A DNA stretch of 12,956 nt from Photorhabdus cinerea. GTDB taxonomy: Bacteria > Pseudomonadota > Gammaproteobacteria > Enterobacterales > Enterobacteriaceae. This document shows positions 3,961-10,961 of the stretch, piece by piece. Positions within the stretch are counted from its first letter, which is position 1. Every line of letters starts with the position of its first letter. Position numbers and translations under genes: made by a program. The notes under the pieces are model-generated. The model had not been told where the DNA came from, did no database searches, and worked only from the letters and a program-made list of their open reading frames with translations. The stretch lies in NCBI RefSeq assembly GCF_011189575.1, contig NZ_PUJW01000044.1, forward strand, positions 1-12,956. The letters run 5' to 3'.

Positions 3961-5120
3961 CAAATTCACTCCACGATCAGGACAAAGAATTTAACGAGCG
4001 CCGACGCAAGCAAAAATCAGTACGCCAGTACGCAAGGCGGACATTGTCACCCTCAGCAATTCGTGAAGCAATACGTGCTGGTGAACTTCCTGTTTATCAC
4101 TCTGTTTTGTTGGGTTCGAAGCAGGACGGTGCTCCATTCACCATTGATGATATACGCGCTTTTGATAAGGCCCGTAAAGCAACAACTAAGAAGTGGAGTC
4201 GTACTCGTGGTGCTCCGTTGGATCAGCTTATCGTGGCTTCACGTAAAATCGATGTGCACCGTGCCAATACTGAAATCAAGACTGCCAGATTTTATAAAAT
4301 CCGTGGCGACTTACTGCACTTTAATGTGAGCGCTTCAGGAAAACATGGTGAAGACAATTATCAGGTGCGCATTCGCCTTGAGAACTGGATGGAAGAGTTA
4401 ACCCAGACGCAACGAAGCTGGGCTGCAGCTATCAAACGAATCTTGTTGGGTTATGTGTCTATCGACTGCCAGTGCGGACGATACCAGTATTGGTATCGCT
4501 ATGTTGCTACCGCTGGAAATTTTGCTATTGCTCCCTATGAAAAAGATTTCCCTAAGATCCGAAACCCACAACTGACCGGGTGTTGTTGTAAACACCAACT
4601 CAAGGCATTAGCCGCACTGAAATCACCAACAGTACAGGCTCAATTATCTAAACAACTTCAATCCCAAGCAGAAAAAGAAGGCTTTGCCGGTGACAATAGC
4701 GATACTTTCTTAACCAAAGAAGACCGCGAAGAATTGGAGCGCGCTCGTCCTCGTGATGTGGATAAAGCCGCTGCTATGCAGGTTATTCAGAAGATGAAAC
4801 AGGCGAAGCGCGTATTTAAACGTCAGGTTAAAGACCCTAAGTACATCAAGAAGCTGGAAAAAGAAGTCGCAGAATTGCGTAAGCAGTTAAGTAAACAGCA
4901 AGCACAAGCTTCAGTCAGTAAAGTCAAGGCAAAATCCGCCATAGAGAAAAACCAGAAGAAAGCACAAAACGCCGATCGTGATCAGCTCAAGGCCATGCTA
5001 CGTACTGAGTTAGATCGCGCCAAGATGTATGGCGCAGACAAAGAAAACGCGGTGAAAGTGTTCGCCAAGTTGAACAAGCTGCCACTCACTGAAGCACAGA
5101 AGCTAGCCAAGGAACTGTAA
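3957..5120 (+). CDS. SWIM-type zinc-finger and coiled-coil phage protein
   Basis: A 387-residue protein. Residues 1-100 are basic and helical. In the middle, C171-x-C173 (DCQCGRYQYWYRYVATAG) and C211-K-H213 (CCCKHQLKAL) form a CxCx(n)CxH pattern, the SWIM zinc-binding signature. Here n is 37, longer than usual, and the interval contains FPKIRNPQLTG. I recall the combination 'CxC..Y.Y.Y...FPKIRNP...G..CKH' from uncharacterised virion-associated proteins of large tailed phages. Residues 250-345 are a charged K/E/Q-rich stretch expected to form a coiled coil. SWIM domains bind DNA or protein. Coupled by ATGA upstream and TAATG (5118-5122) downstream. Probably structural or a DNA-contacting virion component; the exact role is unknown. 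Confidence 0.75.
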   Translation: MTNSLHDQDKEFNERRRKQKSVRQYARRTLSPSAIREAIRAGELPVYHSVLLGSKQDGAPFTIDDIRAFDKARKATTKKWSRTRGAPLDQLIVASRKIDVHRANTEIKTARFYKIRGDLLHFNVSASGKHGEDNYQVRIRLENWMEELTQTQRSWAAAIKRILLGYVSIDCQCGRYQYWYRYVATAGNFAIAPYEKDFPKIRNPQLTGCCCKHQLKALAALKSPTVQAQLSKQLQSQAEKEGFAGDNSDTFLTKEDREELERARPRDVDKAAAMQVIQKMKQAKRVFKRQVKDPKYIKKLEKEVAELRKQLSKQQAQASVSKVKAKSAIEKNQKKAQNADRDQLKAMLRTELDRAKMYGADKENAVKVFAKLNKLPLTEAQKLAKEL

Positions 5121-5845
5121 TGAGTAGAATTACACCTATCGACCGCCGCCATGTGTTTCAACAAATTTACGGCGATCTGCAAAAAACACTGGATATTAAC
5201 CCTAATGCCTTTGACTGCCTGTTGTTTAAAGCCAATCTCAATGCGTTAGAGCATCTTAGTCAAGATGATGTTGTCGGAAATCTGGAATCGAGAGAGGAAA
5301 CATTTTCTTATAGTAGCCCGACCATTACACGAGCCATAGAATTGCCCAATGATAGCAGCTCTATTCAGATGATGGCATTTGGTGATGGTACAGATGAAGG
5401 TGAAGAAATCTTCCAGATGCTGATCAAAGAACTGAACGTACCAGAACAGAGTGTGCTGTGGATTGAAGAGCTGACCAGCGATGAAACGGTACAAGTTCGT
5501 TTACTGTACATCATCAAGGCCGAGCCTATCGGTAAGAACGGTGCAGGCGGATTTAAGTATCACCTTATGCCGTTTGATGTCGGTAGTGATTTCTTACCTG
5601 ATAAGTTCAAACCAGAAGCCGGTGAACCGATTGCATTCTTGCCTAATCCACATCCAGAGCCAAGTTTAACTAGTGTAGTTAACAAACTCTCTCAGATGGC
5701 AAGCAAAGATAAAATTGCCGCTTTGCGTAAGCCGGTGCCAATGGTGAATGAACAGGATGAAGTCAACGAAAAGAATTTGAATAAACAGGCGGCGGCTCTA
5801 CAAGATAAAGTGGGTTCCATTGCTGATATTTTTGATGTGTTTTAA
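5120..5845 (+). CDS. Phage structural-type protein of unknown function
   Basis: A 241-residue acidic protein, coupled to the preceding gene by TAATG. Residues 1-170 appear to be a mixed alpha/beta domain without recognisable motifs. A proline-rich linker (FLPNPHPEPS) separates it from a helical C-terminus (about 185-241). Residues 213-234 (DEVNEKNLNKQAAALQDKV and on) resemble residues 62-83 of the next gene product, with 9 of 22 identical, hinting that both dock to the same partner or derive from duplication. Probably a baseplate or tail component by neighbourhood. Confidence 0.7.
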   Translation: MSRITPIDRRHVFQQIYGDLQKTLDINPNAFDCLLFKANLNALEHLSQDDVVGNLESREETFSYSSPTITRAIELPNDSSSIQMMAFGDGTDEGEEIFQMLIKELNVPEQSVLWIEELTSDETVQVRLLYIIKAEPIGKNGAGGFKYHLMPFDVGSDFLPDKFKPEAGEPIAFLPNPHPEPSLTSVVNKLSQMASKDKIAALRKPVPMVNEQDEVNEKNLNKQAAALQDKVGSIADIFDVF

Positions 5846-5856
5846 GGGAAAAGTGA

Positions 5857-6639
5857 GTGAGTGGTATCGATCCTAATGCACCCGTCGAGATTAAATTGAC
5901 GCCAGTGACTGGCGTGGATGGTTCAGCGGTCAAAGCACCGTCCCCCGGCAATATTGTGACCCAGCCGATCCAGAATAAGGTCACTATTCCTGCTGTTTCA
6001 GCGCCACAGGCTGTTGACTTCTCGCTTGTATCGACTGCCAATGAGGTTAACGATGAATCTCTAAACCGCACAGCCAAAACACTGCGCGATGATGTTAATG
6101 CCAAGCTGACTTCATTCGCTAATTCTGTGTCGCTCATATTGGGCCAACTGGGAACCGAACACAGTCAACAAGTTGTCGAAGTCAACAACAAAATGGTTGC
6201 CCTGCGTGACTCGATCAATGTTGAGTTAGCCACAATCCGCACTGATAATAAGCAACAGAATACCGACATGGCAACGGCGATAAACCAACGTCTGTCGGTA
6301 GTAATGACTAATCTGACAACGCTTTCCGGTGCCATCAAGAATAGTCAGGACAAAATTGCGGCTCTTGATGCCACTTATGCAACGGATTCAGATATTGCCG
6401 CTAAAGTTGCAACTATCAATGAAGCATTGGCACAACTGAGTAAGACTGACACAGATGTACTCCAGCAAATGCAGGAAACCGTCAATATGGTTAGTTCTAT
6501 GCGTAAGCTCAAAGAGAAAAACATCACTATTTCCAGCACGTCCGGTACTTATGATTTTTTGACGATTCAGGAAGGATTAGGCAGTTACGCACAGGAAACT
6601 GACTACATGGCGACAGCAATTGTAGAAGGTAATCAATAG
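5857..6639 (+). CDS. Coiled-coil phage structural protein
   Basis: A 260-residue protein starting at GTG (5857-5859), preceded by AAGGGAAAA at 5844-5852. Residues 1-55 are proline- and valine-rich and probably extended; residues 60-225 are almost continuous heptad-like helix with many A, L, V, I, Q, N and T residues, typical of trimeric fibrous phage proteins. The end (YDFLTIQEGLGSYAQETDY) is non-helical. The helix start shares the EVN..LN...A..L.D.V pattern with the C-terminus of the preceding protein. Its place before the tail-fibre modules suggests a connector or fibre-shaft protein. Confidence 0.7.
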   Translation: MSGIDPNAPVEIKLTPVTGVDGSAVKAPSPGNIVTQPIQNKVTIPAVSAPQAVDFSLVSTANEVNDESLNRTAKTLRDDVNAKLTSFANSVSLILGQLGTEHSQQVVEVNNKMVALRDSINVELATIRTDNKQQNTDMATAINQRLSVVMTNLTTLSGAIKNSQDKIAALDATYATDSDIAAKVATINEALAQLSKTDTDVLQQMQETVNMVSSMRKLKEKNITISSTSGTYDFLTIQEGLGSYAQETDYMATAIVEGNQ

Positions 6640-6803
6640 GTGGAAGCGCACATCACTAAAAAACTCGCGGTTGGTTTCACCATTGCATTGAAATCTAAAG
6701 GTGTTCATTTCCGGCCACAACCGCATGATGCCAGCGTTACGCCAGTTTCAGTGCTGGTTTCATTGACCTCTACACAGAGCTAAGTGATGACGATTGTTCC
6801 TAA
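6640..6803 (+). pseudogene. Small phage gene with a frameshift near 6730
   Basis: Beginning at GTG directly after the preceding TAG, the frame gives EAHITKKLAVGFTIALKSKG and then HFRPQPHDA. If it continues in the same frame it degenerates (SVTPVSVLVSLTSTQS) to a TAA at 6781-6783. A shift of one base near 6728-6732 gives instead QRYASFSAGFIDLYTELSDD and a stop at 6801-6803 that overlaps the next start, as elsewhere in the operon. The shifted version has far more protein-like composition. Restoring the frame needs one added base, so a 1-nt deletion is likely. About 54 residues when intact; I do not recognise the product. Confidence 0.6.
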
Positions 6804-6982
6804 GCGTTATGGAGAACTGGCAACTGAAGCTCAATTGATCACGGCGAAAGAAGAAGCTCAGACTGGCGCTCACCAAGCTCGAATTTGAACAGTTTAAGCA
6901 GAATATGCTGAAAGTATTTGTTGCCATCACGAAGCAAAACAATGAATCAGCGGATCGAATAAATGGAAAAACTAATGTGTAG
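6787..6982 (+). pseudogene. Small phage gene with a frameshift near 6860
   Basis: ATG at 6787 opens MTIVPKRYGELATEAQLITA followed by KEEA, then runs to a TGA at 6886-6888 after 33 residues. From 6860 the next frame continues as RLALTKLEFEQFKQNMLKVF, then VAITKQNNESADRINGKTNV, to TAG at 6980-6982. The joined product of about 64 residues is a plausible continuous amphipathic helix, so the gene probably carries one extra base around 6858-6860. There is no homopolymer or slippery heptamer at the site, which argues against programmed frameshifting. It lies 20 bases before the first tail-fibre gene. Function unknown. Confidence 0.6.
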
Positions 6983-7002
6983 AAAAACGATGAGAGGTTG
7001 TC

Positions 7003-7776
7003 ATGAGTGATTCACAATTTCAGGCATTGATAGAAAGTAATCGCCGCTTGAATAAAACCGTAGAAAAGCAAATATCACAGATTAACTCAACATTAGATAG
7101 TAGTGTTAATAGTCTTAATCAGTGGAAAAATACCACCAAAGCCATTGATATTAGCGGTCAAGGTCGTTATCTAACGACATTAACCGTTAAAGGCGACAAG
7201 GATACCTTTTACCCTGTTTTTTTTAGAATGAATTCAGGTGATGAAACAGTTATTCAAATACATCGCTCTTTTGGGTGGAACAGTAAAGAAAAAGAAGATC
7301 CCAGTGATTTTGATGCAACACATGTCGCTTCTGCGTTGGTTATTTTGCGAGGGCAGGCTGATCCGTGGCATGGTGATGCCAATTATTTAAGAACAATTGT
7401 GAATGTTCAACGTTATCGTCAATGTGTTGCTAAAGTAGGGTTTCTGGCATGGTGCGAGGCTGTTAAAGGTGATCCTGCTGGACCTGATACGAGTTATAAT
7501 CGTAACGAAATTGGCTATTTAGCCAGACAATACTCATCTTTTATGTTGCGAGGGGGGAACTTGATGTATGAAATATATTCTAATTCTCCTATCAGTTTCC
7601 GATTGCTTAATGATGGTGATGTCATTGCTACGCATCCCTATGAGAATACAAATGTTAAGTGGGTGGCCAGAACAGTTGCATTAGCAAATGCAGAAGCAGG
7701 AGATGAAAATAACAATCATGGAATTTCATATATGGCATATTCATCCAATTCGGATGTTGTCAGTGGGTTAGCTTGA
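7003..7776 (+). CDS. Tail fibre / receptor-binding protein 1
   Basis: A 257-residue protein with a helical N-terminal anchor (residues 1-45, SDSQFQALIESNRRLNKTVE and on to NSLNQWKN), followed by a beta-rich C-terminal region with aromatic and glycine-rich segments (FYPVFFRMN, WHGDANYLRTIVN, SFMLRGGNLMYEIYSN). This is the layout of short myovirus tail fibres: a trimerising stalk that attaches to the baseplate and a variable tip that binds the host surface. It is followed by a fibre-assembly-like gene and duplicated as a divergent copy at 8219. GAGAGG precedes the ATG. The region is noticeably more AT-rich than the flanking baseplate genes, as expected for a module exchanged between phages. Confidence 0.72.
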   Translation: MSDSQFQALIESNRRLNKTVEKQISQINSTLDSSVNSLNQWKNTTKAIDISGQGRYLTTLTVKGDKDTFYPVFFRMNSGDETVIQIHRSFGWNSKEKEDPSDFDATHVASALVILRGQADPWHGDANYLRTIVNVQRYRQCVAKVGFLAWCEAVKGDPAGPDTSYNRNEIGYLARQYSSFMLRGGNLMYEIYSNSPISFRLLNDGDVIATHPYENTNVKWVARTVALANAEAGDENNNHGISYMAYSSNSDVVSGLA

Positions 7777-7810
7777 GTTTCTTATACTACAATAAAAGAT
7801 AGGTACTTAT

Positions 7811-8131
7811 ATGATCCCGAAGTTACTAGTTAATGATGAAGTTCTGATTAATATTCCAGCAGATAAAAATGTTCTTCTAGAACTTGGTTTATCAGAAAGT
7901 GAAGCAAATAAAATAATTTCTGATCATTGGTTAGAGATAGAGTTAAATAAAATCCGTTTTCATAGAGAATCTCTTTTGGCTGAAGCAGATCGCTTGGTTA
8001 ATGCTGCGTTAGATCAGCAGATAGATATTACTCCATATAGAGTATATAGACAAAAATTAAGAAATATAACAAATGAATATCATTTTTTATCTGATGTGGT
8101 ATGGCCTGAAAAACCAGAATTACCAGTATAG
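7811..8131 (+). CDS. Tail-fibre assembly-like protein 1
   Basis: A 106-residue protein whose C-terminus has the signature of phage tail-fibre assembly chaperones: YRVYRQKLRNITNEYHFL then VVWPEKP, comparable to the usual 'YR..LR.I.......W P..P'. A helical segment precedes it (ELNKIRFHRESLLAEADRLV). Such proteins help trimerise the cognate fibre tip and may stay attached to it. The gene follows fibre 1 after 34 bases and should be specific for it. The N-terminal half differs from assembly protein 2, matching the different fibre tips. Confidence 0.75.
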   Translation: MIPKLLVNDEVLINIPADKNVLLELGLSESEANKIISDHWLEIELNKIRFHRESLLAEADRLVNAALDQQIDITPYRVYRQKLRNITNEYHFLSDVVWPEKPELPV

Positions 8132-8162
8132 ATACTATGGGTGCTGTTTTTTATTTTAAATA

Positions 8163-8183
8163 GATGGTTGAATAACAATCATC
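8163..8183. other. 8-bp stem-loop between the two fibre modules
   Basis: GATGGTTG (8163-8170), loop AATAA, CAATCATC (8176-8183) pairs over eight bases with one G:U. No U-tract follows on either strand, so it is not a standard terminator. It may mark the join of the two modules or tune read-through into fibre 2. Confidence 0.35.
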
Positions 8184-8218
8184 ATTGCTATTGCATACAA
8201 GAATTATGAGAAGGTATT

Positions 8219-8797
8219 ATGAGCGACCCTTTGCGAGAAGTAATAGAAAGCACCAGAGATCTCAATCATGCTGTAGAAACAAAGATTAATGATATTGACA
8301 ACAAAGTAGATAACTCTATTAGAAATTTAGAAAATTGGAAATCTAGTGCTTCATATATACAAGAGTATTACTCTGGATTTCCAGAAGCATTTCTTGTTCA
8401 AAACACAGAGAATTGGCATGTAGTCCAGCTATACAGAATTAAGAATAAGTTAACAACATTAAATCCTTGGGTTCATATCGCGCTGCACGGTGGTAATAAT
8501 GTTGGTTCATTATCATTTCTTAGTTTATCTCAAGCTCACGCAGGTTACACTGGTCAGGTGGGAATGATATTGAAGCGTGGTAATCCACGGGTAAAATTTT
8601 TTATTGATAGAGCAAATGAAAATGATGCTCCAGTTCTCATTGCTGTACAAAATTCTTCACATAACAGCGCTTCGGTTGAGGTAAAAGCAGCCAGCTATAT
8701 GGCATTAGATTTTAAATTTGTTGATACGATAAAAGAAAAAAACTTCCCATCGTCATGGGAAGAAATTAAGAATATCTTCATCGAAGATGGGGTCTAA
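8219..8797 (+). CDS. Tail fibre / receptor-binding protein 2
   Basis: A 192-residue paralogue of fibre 1. The N-terminal stalk is clearly related (PLREVIESTRDLNHAVETKI, then NLENWKSS, against the ALIESNRRLN and NQWKN segments of fibre 1), whereas the C-terminal tip shares nothing obvious (NTENWHVVQLYRI, HIALHGGNNVG, QVGMILKRGNPRVKFFI) and is about 65 residues shorter. Shared anchor with a different tip implies two receptor specificities that attach to the same baseplate site. GAGAAGG lies before the ATG, and assembly gene 2 begins 2 bases after its stop. AT-rich like module 1. Confidence 0.7.
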   Translation: MSDPLREVIESTRDLNHAVETKINDIDNKVDNSIRNLENWKSSASYIQEYYSGFPEAFLVQNTENWHVVQLYRIKNKLTTLNPWVHIALHGGNNVGSLSFLSLSQAHAGYTGQVGMILKRGNPRVKFFIDRANENDAPVLIAVQNSSHNSASVEVKAASYMALDFKFVDTIKEKNFPSSWEEIKNIFIEDGV

Positions 8798-8799
8798 AT

Positions 8800-9117
8800 A
8801 TGGAAAGTGTAGTTTTTGTTAAAAATGGTGTTCACTATAGCTTAAATGATGGAAGTAAAACACTAGAAGAATACCATAAGAAATTTGGAGACGTTTCGAT
8901 TGTTGATACCAATACTATCCTCGAAATAAAATGGATGGATATCAAAAATAAGCGAGATCGCCTAATTACTAATACAGACTGGACTCAAGTGCCAGATTCA
9001 CCACTGAGTGCTGAAAAAATGACAGAATTCGTTAAATATCGCCAGTTATTACGCGATATTCCGCAGACGTATGCGGATCCAGATAGTATTGTTTGGCCTA
9101 CAATGCCATCCATTTAA
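8800..9117 (+). CDS. Tail-fibre assembly-like protein 2
   Basis: A 105-residue protein with the complete fibre-assembly C-terminal signature: KRDRLITNTDWTQVPDSPLS, then KYRQLLRDIPQTY and IVWPTMP. The 'RD.L...TDWTQ.PD.......YRQ.LRDI' string is characteristic of enterobacterial prophage tail-fibre assembly proteins. It starts 2 bases after the fibre 2 stop, so the two are co-translated. Compared with assembly protein 1, only the C-terminal YRQ.LR.I......VWP..P part is shared. Confidence 0.85.
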   Translation: MESVVFVKNGVHYSLNDGSKTLEEYHKKFGDVSIVDTNTILEIKWMDIKNKRDRLITNTDWTQVPDSPLSAEKMTEFVKYRQLLRDIPQTYADPDSIVWPTMPSI

Positions 9118-9149
9118 CATTTCCCTGTTGGCGATCTCAGTTCAGAAAA

Positions 9150-9177
9150 GGGGTAGCGTTATTGCTATCCCTTTTTT
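9150..9177 (+). terminator. Rho-independent terminator closing the fibre modules
   Basis: GGGGTAGC (9150-9157), loop GTTATT, GCTATCCC (9164-9171, one G:U pair) is followed by TTTTTT (9172-9177). It is a strong intrinsic terminator on the plus strand, 33 bases past the stop of assembly gene 2 and only 14 bases before the baseplate gene at 9192. On the minus strand the stem is followed by TTTTC and could also act weakly. It separates fibre expression from the downstream baseplate genes unless antitermination or a nearby promoter is used. Confidence 0.85.
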
Positions 9178-9191
9178 ATCGGGTAACGACC

Positions 9192-9923
9192 ATGACTGAG
9201 ATAACAGAAAAGAACGATATTACTGATTTCTATCCCATCGATGTAGCCTTTGGCAGCCATATTGTTGATGCATTAGCCGTGTTGGATCAGGAAAGCTGTC
9301 CACACCATATTAAATCGTTCTTACAGCGTGACTCTAGGCAACAAGTCTTTCGTGGTGACTACGATTCTCCCAAATCCTTTATTCAGGCTATTCGCCAGTT
9401 TCAGAAGCCACAAGGCAATGACGGTTTACGTAAATTCAATGCGGCTCGATTGCCTTTAATCAACTACTATCGACCGATAGGTTTTCGCAGTGCATCAGCT
9501 GAGTATGCCCAGTTTATAGAGAACGCGACTGGCTGGGATGATGCATTACTGAAGAAAACCAATATCAGTATCAGTTATCTGGAGCTGACCTATCGCATTG
9601 TCTTTATGGGTAGCGATAAGGCATCTGTAGAACGTTTGTTGCTTGCCTGGCACATGTATATCGCTCGCCGACGTGTTGGAGGCCATCGTTTTTATGTCAC
9701 TTACTCGCTGTTCGGTGAAGACATCAAGCTACCAATTACGATAGAAGACTCACAAACTATCGAAGCGAATAACCTGAGCCATAACTACGCAGATGGCCGG
9801 CTCTATGCCGTTGAGGTAGAACACAGCGTAAATGCCCCTATTTTGTATGGTAAAGGGGTAAATCATGTTAATCCGATTCATTGGACAATAGCTTTCAGAC
9901 CACTTGAAGAGGTATTTTCATGA
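9192..9923 (+). CDS. Probable baseplate/tail protein of unknown function
   Basis: A 243-residue protein. The start is placed at ATG 9192; the frame is open back to 9093, but that part would be read through the assembly gene and the terminator stem and has no homology-like content. Upstream GGGTAACGACC is a poor ribosome-binding site. Visible segments include FYPIDVAFGSHIVDALAVLD, a central helical region (SASAEYAQFIENATGWDDAL), and SYLELTYRIVFMGS. No domain recognised. The stop overlaps the hub gene start (ATGA, 9920-9923), so it belongs to the baseplate set, perhaps as a tail-completion or wedge protein. Confidence 0.7.
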   Translation: MTEITEKNDITDFYPIDVAFGSHIVDALAVLDQESCPHHIKSFLQRDSRQQVFRGDYDSPKSFIQAIRQFQKPQGNDGLRKFNAARLPLINYYRPIGFRSASAEYAQFIENATGWDDALLKKTNISISYLELTYRIVFMGSDKASVERLLLAWHMYIARRRVGGHRFYVTYSLFGEDIKLPITIEDSQTIEANNLSHNYADGRLYAVEVEHSVNAPILYGKGVNHVNPIHWTIAFRPLEEVFS

Positions 9924-10903
9924 GCCGCCATCAACACCAGCTGGTTCAGTCGATTATATTCAACGGAGAAGAGCTGGATCTATCGTTTCTAAAAGAAGCT
10001 ACCTTCATAGAAACGACGACATTAGACGGGCCAAAACTCATTATTGAGTATGATGATAAAGAAAAGTACCTCAGAGACGACCTCGCCATTACCGAACAAG
10101 AAATATTCACTATTGTACTTTCTGATCCGGTGAACCTCGATATATTGAATTGGGAAACGGAGTGGGTAGTCATGACTATGCCAGTCAATCAAGGCGATAC
10201 CATCACTTTTAACCTACTTCTGCAAACGCTGTATGCTCTTAAACAACCATCGCTGATTGCTCGCTGTTTTGTCAGAGAACCAGTCAGCAAAGTGCTTCGT
10301 CAATTAGTGCCAAACCTACCAATAGATGTTGGAACATTTCCCATTCGGCTGGATTTTCATTTACTACCGGCGCAACGCCCATCACGGTTAATCCGTCAAA
10401 TGGCAAAAGAGCTGGGCGCGCTTGTGTTTATTCGTCGAGGTACGCTCGTATTTCGCACTCTGGCTGAACTTCAAACCATGAAGTCAACGTTTACTTATCA
10501 CTACAACGATACCCGTGAAAAATACCAAATTGCTCAATACGCTTTGCCGAATGACAGCTCTTTGATTAGGGATTTAACTCAGCGTCGCTTTGTCGGTTGG
10601 GATGATAAAAAAGGTATGGTTTATTCAGGTAAGCACACCAATACACCAATCGAACATTCTGGCGTAACGAGTAAATTTGTGCTCGATAACCTGAGTAAAA
10701 TCCCCATTCCTGTACTTGATGTTTATATGTTCGGTAATGGTGGGTTAAGGGCTGGTGATGTCATTGAAGTGGTATGGAATCGTTCTGATTTAGAACGTCC
10801 AATAGACGAAAGCCTGCCAACTCTTGTAGTTATTGGACTTGTTGCACATAGCTACAAAAACAAAAAGTTGTATGCTCGTATTAAAGGCATACTAGATAAG
10901 TAG
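9920..10903 (+). CDS. Probable baseplate hub protein (gp27/gpD-like)
   Basis: A 327-residue protein lying directly before the spike gene, where contractile tails carry the hub. It shows alternating beta-rich segments (TFIETTTLDGPKLIIEYDD, 28-46), a helix with SRLIRQMAKELGALVFIRRG (about 155-174, resembling the second hub domain where an invariant helix is followed by strands), and a terminal beta region (GGLRAGDVIEVVWNR, then LVAHSYKNKKLYARI). Hubs trimerise as a hexamer-mimicking ring joining the tail tube to the spike. The assignment rests on position, size and this pattern rather than clear sequence identity. It starts by ATGA overlap with the preceding gene. Confidence 0.55.
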   Translation: MSRHQHQLVQSIIFNGEELDLSFLKEATFIETTTLDGPKLIIEYDDKEKYLRDDLAITEQEIFTIVLSDPVNLDILNWETEWVVMTMPVNQGDTITFNLLLQTLYALKQPSLIARCFVREPVSKVLRQLVPNLPIDVGTFPIRLDFHLLPAQRPSRLIRQMAKELGALVFIRRGTLVFRTLAELQTMKSTFTYHYNDTREKYQIAQYALPNDSSLIRDLTQRRFVGWDDKKGMVYSGKHTNTPIEHSGVTSKFVLDNLSKIPIPVLDVYMFGNGGLRAGDVIEVVWNRSDLERPIDESLPTLVVIGLVAHSYKNKKLYARIKGILDK

Positions 10904-10961
10904 TAAATAGATATTTAATAAGAATTAAGTAAGTATCTACTAAATACAAAAAAGGTATCAA

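Noticed and set aside
5763..6137. A 124-codon minus-strand frame across two phage genes
   Set aside because: It spans the junction of two plus-strand genes that have start sites and coupled layout; composition is typical of antisense shadows.
6850..6870. Programmed ribosomal frameshift in the small gene at 6787
   Set aside because: No slippery heptamer, no run of identical bases and no obvious downstream structure; the neighbouring small gene is also frameshifted, so mutation or sequence error is more likely.
7003..8300. A fibre-switching inversion system between the two fibre genes
   Set aside because: Both modules are in the same orientation, nucleotide similarity of the anchors is low, and no invertase gene or crossover repeats lie next to them; the resolvase fragment at the right edge is truncated and distant.
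9093..9191. An upstream 33-codon extension of the 9192 gene
   Set aside because: It would be translated through the fibre-assembly gene and the terminator stem and has no ribosome-binding site; ATG at 9192 is preferred.
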